A stretch of 64,000 bases of DNA. Source: Microlunatus panaciterrae (GTDB lineage: Bacteria > Actinomycetota > Actinomycetes > Propionibacteriales > Propionibacteriaceae). Shown piece after piece: positions 51,903 to 60,216 of the stretch. Both the position numbers and the translations under genes were made by a program. The notes under the pieces are model-generated. The model was not told where the DNA came from and searched no databases. It worked only from the letters and a program-made list of their open reading frames with translations. Every line of letters starts with the position of its first letter. Positions within the stretch are counted from its first letter, which is position 1. The stretch lies in NCBI RefSeq assembly GCF_016907535.1, contig NZ_JAFBCF010000001.1, forward strand, positions 2,728,001-2,792,000, given 5' to 3'.

Positions 51903-53003
51903 GTGTCCGAGCCACCCGTGATCCCGGAGAACCTTCAGCGCGGCGACCTTCCGGATGAGGAGGCGGCCTCGCGTGCCTCCCGGATCGACGATGCGATCAA
52001 CAACTTCCGTGAACGGCGGGCCCGCCGCCGCGGCCGTCGCCCCACCGTGATCGGCTATGTGGGCTACGGCTCGACCTCGTGGGTCCGGGTCCTGGGCCGG
52101 GTGCTGATCGCGTCAGAGTCCAAGCTGATCAAGATCACCGAGGACCGTGACGACTATCAGCGAATCCGCGGTTGGCGCAGCTTCACCAGTGTGCCGGTGG
52201 AGTCTGCGCGGGTCACGGTCGAGATCGCCGGCCGGACCACCGAGGTGGTGGCCGACCGCGGCGGTGTCATCGACGCCAAGGTGGACGTCCGGCTCTCGCC
52301 CGGCTGGCACACCGTCGGCCTGCGCACCGAGGATTCCGACACGGTACGCGCCTGGGTCTTCATCGTCGACCCCGAGGTCAGGTTCGGTGTCGTCTCCGAC
52401 ATCGACGACACCGTGATGGTGACGGCGTTACCCCGGCCGCTGCTGGCGGCCTGGAACACGTTCGTGCTGAACGAGCACGCCCGGACCCCGACGCCGGGCA
52501 TTGCCGTGCTGTACGAGCGGATCAGCGCCGCCAACCCCCGGTCACCGGTGATATACCTGTCGACGGGCGCCTGGAACGTCGCGCCCACTCTTACCCGGTT
52601 CCTGTCCCGGAACCTCTACCCGGCCGGTGCGCTGCTGCTCACCGACTGGGGACCGACCCGGAACCGGCTCTTCCGCAGCGGGCCCGAGCACAAGCGGGCC
52701 AACCTCGAACGTCTGGCCGAGGAGTTCCCTCAGATTCGCTGGCTGCTCATCGGGGACGACGGCCAGCACGACGAGGCGATCTACGCCGACTTCGCCCGCC
52801 ACCATCCCGACAACGTGGCCGCCGTCTGCATCCGCCAGCTCTCGCCCGGGGAGGCTGTGCTGGCCGGCAGCACCGGCCGAGCGCACGGCCCCGACCAGAC
52901 GCCGGGGGTCCGGTGGTTCTATGCCTCCGACGGTGCCGGGCTTGCTGAGCAGCTGGTCGCGGCGGACCTGATGCCGGCCGAGTCGCGGCAGCCCGAGATC
53001 TGA
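51903..53003 (+). CDS. DUF2183 / App1-like phosphatase-domain protein
   Basis: 366 residues from GTG at 51903. The C-terminal half contains the DxDxT motif (VSDIDDTVM) of the App1 phosphatidate-phosphatase domain (HAD-like), then YLSTGAWNV and LIGDDGQHDEAIYADFARHHP. The N-terminal half is a beta-rich region (VIGYVGYGSTSWVRVLGRVLI; WHTVGLRT). Bacterial members are uncharacterised; lipid phosphatase activity is inferred from yeast App1. CAGACT six bases before the GTG is a near match to the leaderless box. Confidence 0.78.
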   Translation: MSEPPVIPENLQRGDLPDEEAASRASRIDDAINNFRERRARRRGRRPTVIGYVGYGSTSWVRVLGRVLIASESKLIKITEDRDDYQRIRGWRSFTSVPVESARVTVEIAGRTTEVVADRGGVIDAKVDVRLSPGWHTVGLRTEDSDTVRAWVFIVDPEVRFGVVSDIDDTVMVTALPRPLLAAWNTFVLNEHARTPTPGIAVLYERISAANPRSPVIYLSTGAWNVAPTLTRFLSRNLYPAGALLLTDWGPTRNRLFRSGPEHKRANLERLAEEFPQIRWLLIGDDGQHDEAIYADFARHHPDNVAAVCIRQLSPGEAVLAGSTGRAHGPDQTPGVRWFYASDGAGLAEQLVAADLMPAESRQPEI

Positions 53004-53014
53004 GCCGTCTGACG

Positions 53015-53965
53015 TCAGAGCTTGCGGATCCGCACCCACTTGACCCGGTGGTCGCTGGCCTTGCGCAGGATCGCGGTGGCCCGGCCACGGGTCGTCTTGA
53101 TGTTGAGCGCCAGGTTGGGTCCGTTGATGCTGTCCCACAGATGTCTGGCCTGTCGGATGGCCTGCTCCTCGGTGAGCTGGGCGTAACGGGTGAAGTAGGA
53201 ACGCGGGTCGCGGAAGGCGGTGTCGCGCAGCGACAGGAACCGGGTGACGTACCAGTTGCGGATGTCCTCGGTTGCGGCGTCGACGAACACAGAGAAGTCA
53301 AAGAAGTCGCTGACCGCCAGCCCGGTGGTGCCGTCCGGGCGGATCCTGGCCGGCTGGAGCACGTTCAAGCCCTCGACGATCAAGATGTCGGGTCGGTGGA
53401 CGACGATCTGTTCACCCTTGAGGATGTCGTAGACCAGGTGGCTGTACACCGGCGCGACGACCTCGTCCTTGCCCGACTTCACGTCCATCACGAACCGGAG
53501 CAGGGCCCGCCGGTCGTAAGACTCGGGGAATCCCTTGCGGTGCAGGATTCCGCGCCGTTCCAGCTCGGCGTTCGGCAGCAGGAAGCCGTCGGTGGTGATC
53601 AGCTCCACCCGGGGATGCTCCGGCCAGCCCGAGAGCAGCTCGCGCAGCAGCCGGGCGGTGGTGGACTTGCCGACGGCGACCGAGCCTGCCACCCCGATCA
53701 CGAACGGTGTCCGGCCGACAGACAGGCCAAGGAAGTCATTGGTGGACTTGTGCAGCTCACCGGTGTGCAGCACGTACTGGCTCAGCAGTCGAGTCAGCGG
53801 CAGGTAGACCTCCCGCACCTCGGACAGGTTGATCGGATCGCTGAGCCCCCGCAGCCGGTCCAGGGTCGCCGCGTCCAGCGTCATCGGCGTCGAGGCGGCC
53901 AGGGCGGCCCAGTCGGCCCGGCTCCGCTCGACGTAGGGCCCGAGGCTGTTCGCTTCATGCGGCAT
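53015..53965 (-). CDS. coaA: Pantothenate kinase type I
   Basis: 316 residues. P-loop [17 protein letters not shown] (about 99-108), then [16 protein letters not shown] and the ...GKGFPESYD... region characterise CoaA, the first enzyme of coenzyme A synthesis, which is feedback-inhibited by CoA. CAGAAT lies six bases before the ATG, again a leaderless-like position. Divergent from glmS with 75 bp between them. Confidence 0.95.
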   Translation of the reverse strand: MPHEANSLGPYVERSRADWAALAASTPMTLDAATLDRLRGLSDPINLSEVREVYLPLTRLLSQYVLHTGELHKSTNDFLGLSVGRTPFVIGVAGSVAVGKSTTARLLRELLSGWPEHPRVELITTDGFLLPNAELERRGILHRKGFPESYDRRALLRFVMDVKSGKDEVVAPVYSHLVYDILKGEQIVVHRPDILIVEGLNVLQPARIRPDGTTGLAVSDFFDFSVFVDAATEDIRNWYVTRFLSLRDTAFRDPRSYFTRYAQLTEEQAIRQARHLWDSINGPNLALNIKTTRGRATAILRKASDHRVKWVRIRKL

Positions 53966-54040
53966 GGGTGCATTCTGCCGTGGCGCGGGCCGGTTGTGTC
54001 CGTGACTCGACGCAGGCCGTCCGGCGGTACCCTAGGGCGC

Positions 54041-55885
54041 ATGTGTGGAATCGTGGGTTACGTCGGCGGTCAGGCCGCCCTTGACGTCGTCGTCGAGGGG
54101 CTGCGACGGCTGGAGTACCGCGGCTACGACTCGGCCGGGGTCGCGATCGTCGCCGACGGTGGCGTGCAGGTCGCCAAGAAGGCCGGCAAGATCGCCAACC
54201 TGGACAAGCTGCTCTCCGCCGACCCGATGCCGAGAACGGGTACCGGCATCGGCCACACCCGCTGGGCCACCCATGGCGCACCGAACGACGCCAACGCGCA
54301 CCCGCACCGGTCCGCGAACGGCCGGGTGGCGCTGGTGCACAACGGGATCATCGAGAACTATGTGGCGCTGCGGACAGAGCTGGAGGCGGCCGGCATCGCG
54401 ATGACCTCGGAGACCGACACGGAGGTGGTCGCCCATCTGGTCGGCCAGCAGGTCGAAAAGGGCCTGGGGCTGACCGAGGCGCTGCGGGCCGTCTGCAACC
54501 GGCTGGAAGGAGCCTTCACCCTGGTCGCCGTCGACAGCGCCACCCCCGACATCGTGGCCGCCGCCCGGCGGAACTCACCGCTGGTGGTGGGGATCGGTGA
54601 GGGAGAGAACTTCGTCGCCTCTGACGTGGCCGCCTTCATCGAGCACACCCGGCAGGCGGTCGAGCTGGGCCAGGACCAGGTCGTCGAGATCCGCCCGGAC
54701 GGGGTCAGCGTCGTCACCTTCGACGGGAACGAGGCCGAGGTCCGGCCCTACCACGTCGACTGGGACCTGTCGGCGGCCGAGAAGGGTGGCTTCGACTGGT
54801 TCATGCGCAAAGAGATCTACGAGCAGCCGCGGGCCGTCGCCGACACCCTGCTGGGTCGCTACGACAGCGACGGCGCCCTCACCCTGGACGAGATCAGGAT
54901 CAGCGAGGCCGAGCTGCGCCAGATCGACAAGATCGTGGTGATCGCCTGCGGCACCTCCTTCTACGCCGGCCTGGTGGCGAAGTACGCCATCGAGCACTGG
55001 ACCCGGATCCCCTGCGAGGTGGAGCTGGCCAGCGAGTTCCGCTACCGCGACCCGATCGTCGGGCCGACCACCCTGGTGGTCACCATCAGCCAGTCCGGCG
55101 AGACGGCCGACACCCTGATGGCGATCCGGCATGCCCGCGAGCAGAAGGCCCGGGTGCTGGCCATCTGCAACACCAACGGTTCGACGATCCCGCGCGAGTC
55201 CGATGCGGTGATCTACACCCATGCCGGACCCGAGGTCGGGGTCGCCTCCACCAAGGGCTTCCTCACCCAGCTGGTCGCCTGCTACCTGCTCGGCCTGTAT
55301 CTGGCCCAGGTGCGTGGCACCAAGTACGGCGACGAGATCGCCACCATCATGCACGAGCTCGAGCAGATGCCGGCCCTGATCCAGCAGGTGCTGGACGGGA
55401 TCCAGCCGGTGCTCGACCTGGCCTCGGAGTTCGCCGACGAGCCGTCGGTGCTCTTCCTCGGCCGCCACGTCGGCTACCCGGTCGCGCTGGAGGGTGCCCT
55501 CAAGCTCAAGGAGCTCGCCTACATCCATGCCGAGGGGTTCGCCGCCGGCGAGTTGAAGCACGGCCCGATCGCCCTCATCGACCACCAGCTGCCGGTGTTC
55601 GTCGTCGTACCGCCGCAGGGCAGGGACATGCTGCACGACAAGGTGATCTCCAACATCCAGGAGGTCCGCGCCCGCGGCGCCAAGACGGTGATCCTGGTGG
55701 AGGAGGGTGATGAGGAGGTGACTCCGTACGCCGACGTCCTGATCAGGTTGCCTAGGGTGTCCACCCTGCTGCAGCCCTTGGTGGCAACGGTTCCACTGCA
55801 GGTGTTCGCCTGCGAGCTGGCCACCCGGAAGGGCCACGATGTCGACCAGCCGCGGAACCTGGCGAAGTCCGTCACGGTGGAATGA
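54041..55885 (+). CDS. glmS: Glutamine-fructose-6-phosphate aminotransferase
   Basis: 614 residues from ATG at 54041; longer in-frame sequence upstream is the shadow of coaA. The N-terminal glutaminase starts with the catalytic Cys (MCGIVGYVG). [14 protein letters not shown] and HTRWATHG follow, then two SIS domains with [17 protein letters not shown] and the C-terminal AKSVTVE. It makes glucosamine-6-phosphate from fructose-6-phosphate. No glmS ribozyme is expected in Actinobacteria, and the 75-bp leader is too short for one. Confidence 0.97.
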   Translation: MCGIVGYVGGQAALDVVVEGLRRLEYRGYDSAGVAIVADGGVQVAKKAGKIANLDKLLSADPMPRTGTGIGHTRWATHGAPNDANAHPHRSANGRVALVHNGIIENYVALRTELEAAGIAMTSETDTEVVAHLVGQQVEKGLGLTEALRAVCNRLEGAFTLVAVDSATPDIVAAARRNSPLVVGIGEGENFVASDVAAFIEHTRQAVELGQDQVVEIRPDGVSVVTFDGNEAEVRPYHVDWDLSAAEKGGFDWFMRKEIYEQPRAVADTLLGRYDSDGALTLDEIRISEAELRQIDKIVVIACGTSFYAGLVAKYAIEHWTRIPCEVELASEFRYRDPIVGPTTLVVTISQSGETADTLMAIRHAREQKARVLAICNTNGSTIPRESDAVIYTHAGPEVGVASTKGFLTQLVACYLLGLYLAQVRGTKYGDEIATIMHELEQMPALIQQVLDGIQPVLDLASEFADEPSVLFLGRHVGYPVALEGALKLKELAYIHAEGFAAGELKHGPIALIDHQLPVFVVVPPQGRDMLHDKVISNIQEVRARGAKTVILVEEGDEEVTPYADVLIRLPRVSTLLQPLVATVPLQVFACELATRKGHDVDQPRNLAKSVTVE

Positions 55886-55934
55886 GCTTGTTGATCATGG
55901 GCCCGGTCAGCGCCGGTCGACCGGATCGCGCCGC

Positions 55935-56285
55935 ATGATCGTCGGAGTCGGCATCGACGTCTGTGACGTGGACCGCTTCGCCGAGACCATCCGACGCCGC
56001 CCGGGCCTGGTGCGGCGGCTGTTCACGGAGGCCGAGGCGGCGAAGCCGATCGCCTCGCAGGCCGCCAGGTTCGCCGCCAAGGAAGCCTTGGCGAAGGCGC
56101 TCGGGGCGCCGTCGGGAATGTCCTGGGTCCATGCGGAGGTGCTGACCGACGCCGACGGCAGGCCGTCGTTCAAGCTGATCGGGACCGTGGCCGAGCGGGC
56201 CGCGGCCCTCGGGGTGCAGGTGATCCACGTCTCCCTCTCCCACGACGCCGGGATCGCCTCGGCCGTCGTCGTCTGCGAGAGCTGA
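55935..56285 (+). CDS. acpS: Holo-[acyl-carrier-protein] synthase
   Basis: 116 residues from ATG at 55935. [17 protein letters not shown] contains the metal-binding Asp, and [13 protein letters not shown] the catalytic Glu-Lys motif, of AcpS. It transfers 4'-phosphopantetheine from CoA to acyl carrier protein. It sits between glmS and nnr, the usual order, and ends 2 bp before nnr. Confidence 0.95.
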   Translation: MIVGVGIDVCDVDRFAETIRRRPGLVRRLFTEAEAAKPIASQAARFAAKEALAKALGAPSGMSWVHAEVLTDADGRPSFKLIGTVAERAAALGVQVIHVSLSHDAGIASAVVVCES

Positions 56286-56287
56286 TC

Positions 56288-57757
56288 ATGAACGGCTACT
56301 CCGTTGAGCAGGTCCGCACCCTCGAGCAGCGGGCCATGTCGGCTCTGCCGGACGGAGTGCTGATGCAGCGCGCAGCTGCCGGACTGACGGCCATCCTGGC
56401 CGCCGAGTTGGTCCGCCGCCGGGGCGGCGTCTACGGCGCCCGCGTGTTGATCATGGTCGGGCCGGGGAACAACGGCGGGGATGCGTTGTATGCGGGAGCC
56501 CGGCTGGCCCGCCGGGGCGCCTCGGTCACCGCACTGCGCTGTGTCGGCACGCCCCACGCCGCCGGCCTGGCCGCTCTGCAGGCCGCCGGAGGCGTGGTGA
56601 CGGAGCTCGCTGATCCTGGTCGTCCGGCATCGACCTCGTGGACGGTCGACCTGGCCGTCGACGGCATCTTCGGGATCGGCGGACGCCCGGGCCTGCCGGA
56701 TCCGGTGGCGGAGCTGGCAGTCTCGCTGCAGGCCTCGGGCGTCCCGGTGGTGGCGGTGGACCTGCCGTCCGGGGTGGAGTGTGATACCGGGGCGGTGCCG
56801 GCGGCGTCGTTCCACGCGGTCCGGACGGTCACCTTCGGCGCGATGAAGATCTGCCATCTGGTCGAGCCTGCACGCAGCCGGTGCGGTGAGCTTGACCTGG
56901 TCGACATCGGGCTGGACCTGTCCGGCGGTCAGCCGACCCTGACGGCTGCCGAGGAGAGCATGCTGGCCAGCAGCTGGCCCTTCCCTGACGAGCGCAGCAA
57001 CAAGTACACCCGCGGCGTGGTCGGGATCGACACCGGCTCCGATGCCTACCCCGGAGCGGGCATCCTGTCGACCCACGGCGCCGTCTACGCCGGCGCCGGT
57101 ATGGTCCGCTTCCTCGGTCCGGCGGCGGCGGCGCAGGTCATCCGAGCCGAGCTGCCCAATGTGGTCTTCGCCCCCGGCCGGGTGCAGGCCCGGCTGTTCG
57201 GCTCAGGCTGGGGCGAGCGGCCCGACGGTGCCCGGGTGATCGCCGAGGCGTTGGAGTCCGAGCTGCCGTCCGTGGTCGACGCCGACGGGCTGAGGTATCT
57301 GCCGCCACGGCTGCCGCCCAGCTGGCTGCTGACTCCGCACGCCGGCGAGCTGGCCCGGCTGCTGGACGGGGACCGGGCGGAGGTCGAGGCCGATCCGATT
57401 GGAGCGGTCCGAGCCGGAGCCGACCTGACCGGGGCGACCGTACTGCTCAAGGGCGCCACCCAACTGGTGGCCCGGCCCGGTACCAGTGAGGTGCAGGTTG
57501 CCATCCCCGGCCCGGCCTGGACCGGTCAGGCCGGTTCCGGCGACGTCCTCGCCGGAGTGTGCGCCACGCTGCTCGCGGCCGGGAAGCGGGCCGACGCTGC
57601 TGCCGTGCTGGGTGCCTCGCTGCAGGCGGTCACGGCCGCGTCGGTGCCCGGTCCGTTGCCGCCGCACGAGCTGGCCCGCCACTTCGCCCGAGTGCTCGGC
57701 GCACTCGAGAGCCGGGCACCGGATCGCTGCGGTAGAAAGGACCTGTGGACCCACTGA
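56288..57757 (+). CDS. nnr: Bifunctional NAD(P)H-hydrate epimerase/dehydratase
   Basis: 489 residues. N-terminal epimerase (residues 1-210) with VGPGNNGGDALYAGARLARRG and VAVDLPSGVECDTG. C-terminal ADP/ATP-dependent dehydratase (about 225-489) with LLTPHAGELARLL and WTGQAGSGDVLAGV. It repairs hydrated NADH and NADPH. The 3' end overlaps alr by 13 bp. Confidence 0.94.
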   Translation: MNGYSVEQVRTLEQRAMSALPDGVLMQRAAAGLTAILAAELVRRRGGVYGARVLIMVGPGNNGGDALYAGARLARRGASVTALRCVGTPHAAGLAALQAAGGVVTELADPGRPASTSWTVDLAVDGIFGIGGRPGLPDPVAELAVSLQASGVPVVAVDLPSGVECDTGAVPAASFHAVRTVTFGAMKICHLVEPARSRCGELDLVDIGLDLSGGQPTLTAAEESMLASSWPFPDERSNKYTRGVVGIDTGSDAYPGAGILSTHGAVYAGAGMVRFLGPAAAAQVIRAELPNVVFAPGRVQARLFGSGWGERPDGARVIAEALESELPSVVDADGLRYLPPRLPPSWLLTPHAGELARLLDGDRAEVEADPIGAVRAGADLTGATVLLKGATQLVARPGTSEVQVAIPGPAWTGQAGSGDVLAGVCATLLAAGKRADAAAVLGASLQAVTAASVPGPLPPHELARHFARVLGALESRAPDRCGRKDLWTH

Positions 57758-58899
57758 CCGCGAGCGCCGAGATCGACCTTGATGCCTTCGCCGCCAATGT
57801 CGACACCCTGCGTGCCCATGTCCACCCGGCAGCGATGATGATCGTGGTCAAGGCCGAGGGGTACGGGCACGGCCTGCTGCCGATCGCCGCCGCCGCCCGG
57901 GAGCGAGGCATCGAGTGGCTGGGGGCCGCCACCCCCGCCGAGGCGCTGGCGCTGCGGGAGGGCGGCGACACCGGCCGGGTGCTCACCTGGTTGTACGGTC
58001 CGGATACCGATCTCACGCCGCTGGTGGCGGCCGACATCGACGTCTCGGCGCAGTCGGAGGAGCAGATCGCACGGCTGGTGGCGGCAGCCGGCACCGTGGA
58101 GCGCGTCGCCCGGGTCCACCTCAAGGTCGACACCGGACTGTCCCGCAACGGCGCCACGGTTGACGACTGGCCCCGGGTCTGCGCCGCCGCGGTCGAGGCG
58201 GAGGAGACCGGCGCCGTCGAGGTGGTCGGCGTCTGGTCCCATTTCGCCGCGTCGGACGAGCCTGGGCATCCCTCCGTCGCGGCCCAGCTGCAGGTGTTCC
58301 GGGCCGCTTGCGAGGTGGCCGAGGAGATCGGGGTCCGCCCGAGGGTGAGACATCTCGCCAACTCTGCGGCGGCTCTGCTGCTCCCAGAGGCGCACTTCGA
58401 CCTCGTGCGGGTCGGGATCGCCGCCTACGGGGTGGAGCCCGCTCCCGGGCTGGCTACGCTCGCCGGGATTCAGCTGCAGCCGGTGATGCGGCTGCGTGCT
58501 CAGTTGGCGAACGTCAAGCAGATCGCGGCCGGCACCGGGGTTTCGTACGGCCACACCTGGGTCGCCGACCGGGCCACCACCGTCGGCCTGGTCCCGTTGG
58601 GCTACGCGGACGGGGTGCCCCGGCACGCGAGCGACCTGGCCAGCGTCGGTCTCGACGGCCGTCGCGTCCCGGTCCGGGGACGGATCTGCATGGACCAGTT
58701 CGTTGTCGAGCTGGGCCCGGAGTCGACAGCGAAGGTGGGGGACGAGGTGGTGCTGTTCGGGTCCGGCAGCGGCGGCGAACCGACAGCGCAGGACTGGGCC
58801 GCGGTCTGCGACACCATCGGCTACGAGATCGTCACGCGGATCGGTGCCCGGGTGCCTCGGGTCTATGTCGCCCGGGTTGATGTTGAAGGCGTCGGCTGA
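57745..58899 (+). CDS. alr: Alanine racemase
   Basis: 384 residues from GTG at 57745 with AGAAAGGACCT before it. The PLP lysine is in VVKAEGYGHG (usual form VKANAYGHG). HLKVDTGLSRNG, LANSAAALLLPEAHFDLVRVGIAAYG and RGRICMDQFVVEL follow; the second catalytic residue is the Tyr in VSYGHTW. It supplies D-alanine for peptidoglycan. Together with glmS, glmM and nnr it is part of a cell-wall and cofactor neighbourhood. Confidence 0.95.
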   Translation: MDPLTASAEIDLDAFAANVDTLRAHVHPAAMMIVVKAEGYGHGLLPIAAAARERGIEWLGAATPAEALALREGGDTGRVLTWLYGPDTDLTPLVAADIDVSAQSEEQIARLVAAAGTVERVARVHLKVDTGLSRNGATVDDWPRVCAAAVEAEETGAVEVVGVWSHFAASDEPGHPSVAAQLQVFRAACEVAEEIGVRPRVRHLANSAAALLLPEAHFDLVRVGIAAYGVEPAPGLATLAGIQLQPVMRLRAQLANVKQIAAGTGVSYGHTWVADRATTVGLVPLGYADGVPRHASDLASVGLDGRRVPVRGRICMDQFVVELGPESTAKVGDEVVLFGSGSGGEPTAQDWAAVCDTIGYEIVTRIGARVPRVYVARVDVEGVG

Positions 58900-59996
58900 T
58901 GGCTCGGCCTCGGGCCAACCCCGGCCGGATCGCCCAGGGCATCGGGTTGGTGGCCGGGCTGGTCGCGTTGGCCGGCGGCAGCGTGGCGGCCGGGCTGGAG
59001 CTTGAGCGGCGGATCGTCTCGCGGCGTCTGCGGCTGCGAGACGAGGACGACAACGAGGACTTCTTCTCGCTGCGGTCCTCCGGTCCGAAGGTCACCACCC
59101 CTGACGGTGTGGTTCTGCATACCGAGGTCGACGAGCTGCCCGACGGCGTCAGCGACCACGACAACCTCACCGTGGTGCTGGTGCACGGGTACGCACTGAG
59201 CCTCGACTGCTGGCACTTCCAGCGGCAGTACCTGCGCGGTCGGGTGCGGGTCGTGCTGTACGACCAGCGCTCGCACGGCCGGTCGGGACGGTCGGCGCCG
59301 GAGAACTGCCGGATCGGTCAGCTCGCTGACGACCTGGCCCAGGTCGTCGACGAGGTGGTCGGCGACGGCCCCTGCGTCCTGATCGGCCATTCGATGGGTG
59401 GCATGACGATCATGCGGCTGGCCAGGAAGCATCCGGAGTGGTTCGACACCCGGGTGGTCGGTGTCGGACTCATCTCCACCTCCGGCGGCGACATGGCGGA
59501 CTACTCGCCGATCAGAGGACTGCCCGGCCGGACCTTCGCCCGGATCGCCGAACCGCTGATGGCCACCCTCAACCGGTTGCCGGAGCTGGTGGAACGCAGC
59601 CGTAAGGCCGGCTCAGACCTCAGCTTTGTGGTGACACGCAGGATGTCCTTCGGTTCGGATGTTCCTGCGTCCTATGTCGAGTTCATGAGCGAGATGCTCG
59701 GCAGCACCCCGCTGGAGGTGGTCGCGGACTACTACCCGGCCTTCGCCGAACTGGATGAGCAGGAGGCCTTCCCGGTGCTGGCACGGGTGGAATGTGCGGT
59801 GATCGGCGGTGAGGACGACGTGATCACCCCGATCGGTCACACCGACCGGATCATCGAGCTGCTGCCGGGCGCCGAGTCGGTGAAGGTGCCCAACTGCGGC
59901 CATATGGGCATGATCGAGCACCACCGGCAGTTCAACGAGGTGCTGGCCGCGCTGATCGCGCGGGCCCGCACCCATCTGCGCCGCAACGCCGGCTGA
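58899..59996 (+). CDS. Alpha/beta hydrolase with N-terminal membrane segment
   Basis: 365 residues. A hydrophobic N-terminal segment (GIGLVAGLVALAGGSVAAGL) may anchor it. The nucleophile elbow is GHSMGG, followed by the acid in VIGGEDDVITPIGHT and the His in CGHMGMIEHH. VVLVHGYALSLDCWHFQ supplies the oxyanion hole. The alr-hydrolase pair is frequent in Actinobacteria, but the substrate is unknown. ATG overlaps the alr stop (TGATG). Confidence 0.87.
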   Translation: MARPRANPGRIAQGIGLVAGLVALAGGSVAAGLELERRIVSRRLRLRDEDDNEDFFSLRSSGPKVTTPDGVVLHTEVDELPDGVSDHDNLTVVLVHGYALSLDCWHFQRQYLRGRVRVVLYDQRSHGRSGRSAPENCRIGQLADDLAQVVDEVVGDGPCVLIGHSMGGMTIMRLARKHPEWFDTRVVGVGLISTSGGDMADYSPIRGLPGRTFARIAEPLMATLNRLPELVERSRKAGSDLSFVVTRRMSFGSDVPASYVEFMSEMLGSTPLEVVADYYPAFAELDEQEAFPVLARVECAVIGGEDDVITPIGHTDRIIELLPGAESVKVPNCGHMGMIEHHRQFNEVLAALIARARTHLRRNAG

Positions 59997-60216
59997 GCCG
60001 TCGCCGGGATTCGGCTTAACCGACTGCTGCTGGTAATCTTGACCTACTCCCGGTTGCGACGTGCAGCTTGGGCCGTGCAGCGCCAACCATCAGAACGCGC
60101 TCTGGTTCGTCTCCCTCCACTTGCTTCATCTCCTGCCCAAGGGTGGCCAGGAGTGCGTGGGCCGTTGACGTGCCTACCAACCTGACCCGAGACCTCGGGC
60201 GGAGAAGTGAGTTCAC
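59997..60216 (+). other. Long leader upstream of DEAD-box helicase gene
   Basis: 220 bp without a gene. TAATCT at 60034-60039 may be a -10 box, giving a leader of about 170 nt. A direct repeat GTGCAGC (60061-60067 and 60076-60082) and several G+C-rich complementary segments are seen. Long structured leaders are usual for RNA helicase genes; I cannot name a known RNA family here. Confidence 0.35.

Noticed and set aside
53048-54040. 330-residue N-terminal extension of GlmS
   Set aside because: The nucleophilic cysteine must directly follow the initiator methionine, as at 54041. The extension is the shadow of coaA.
54001-54041. glmS ribozyme/riboswitch
   Set aside because: The space before glmS is only 75 bp, shared with the coaA promoter, and contains none of the pseudoknotted core; the ribozyme is known mainly from Firmicutes.
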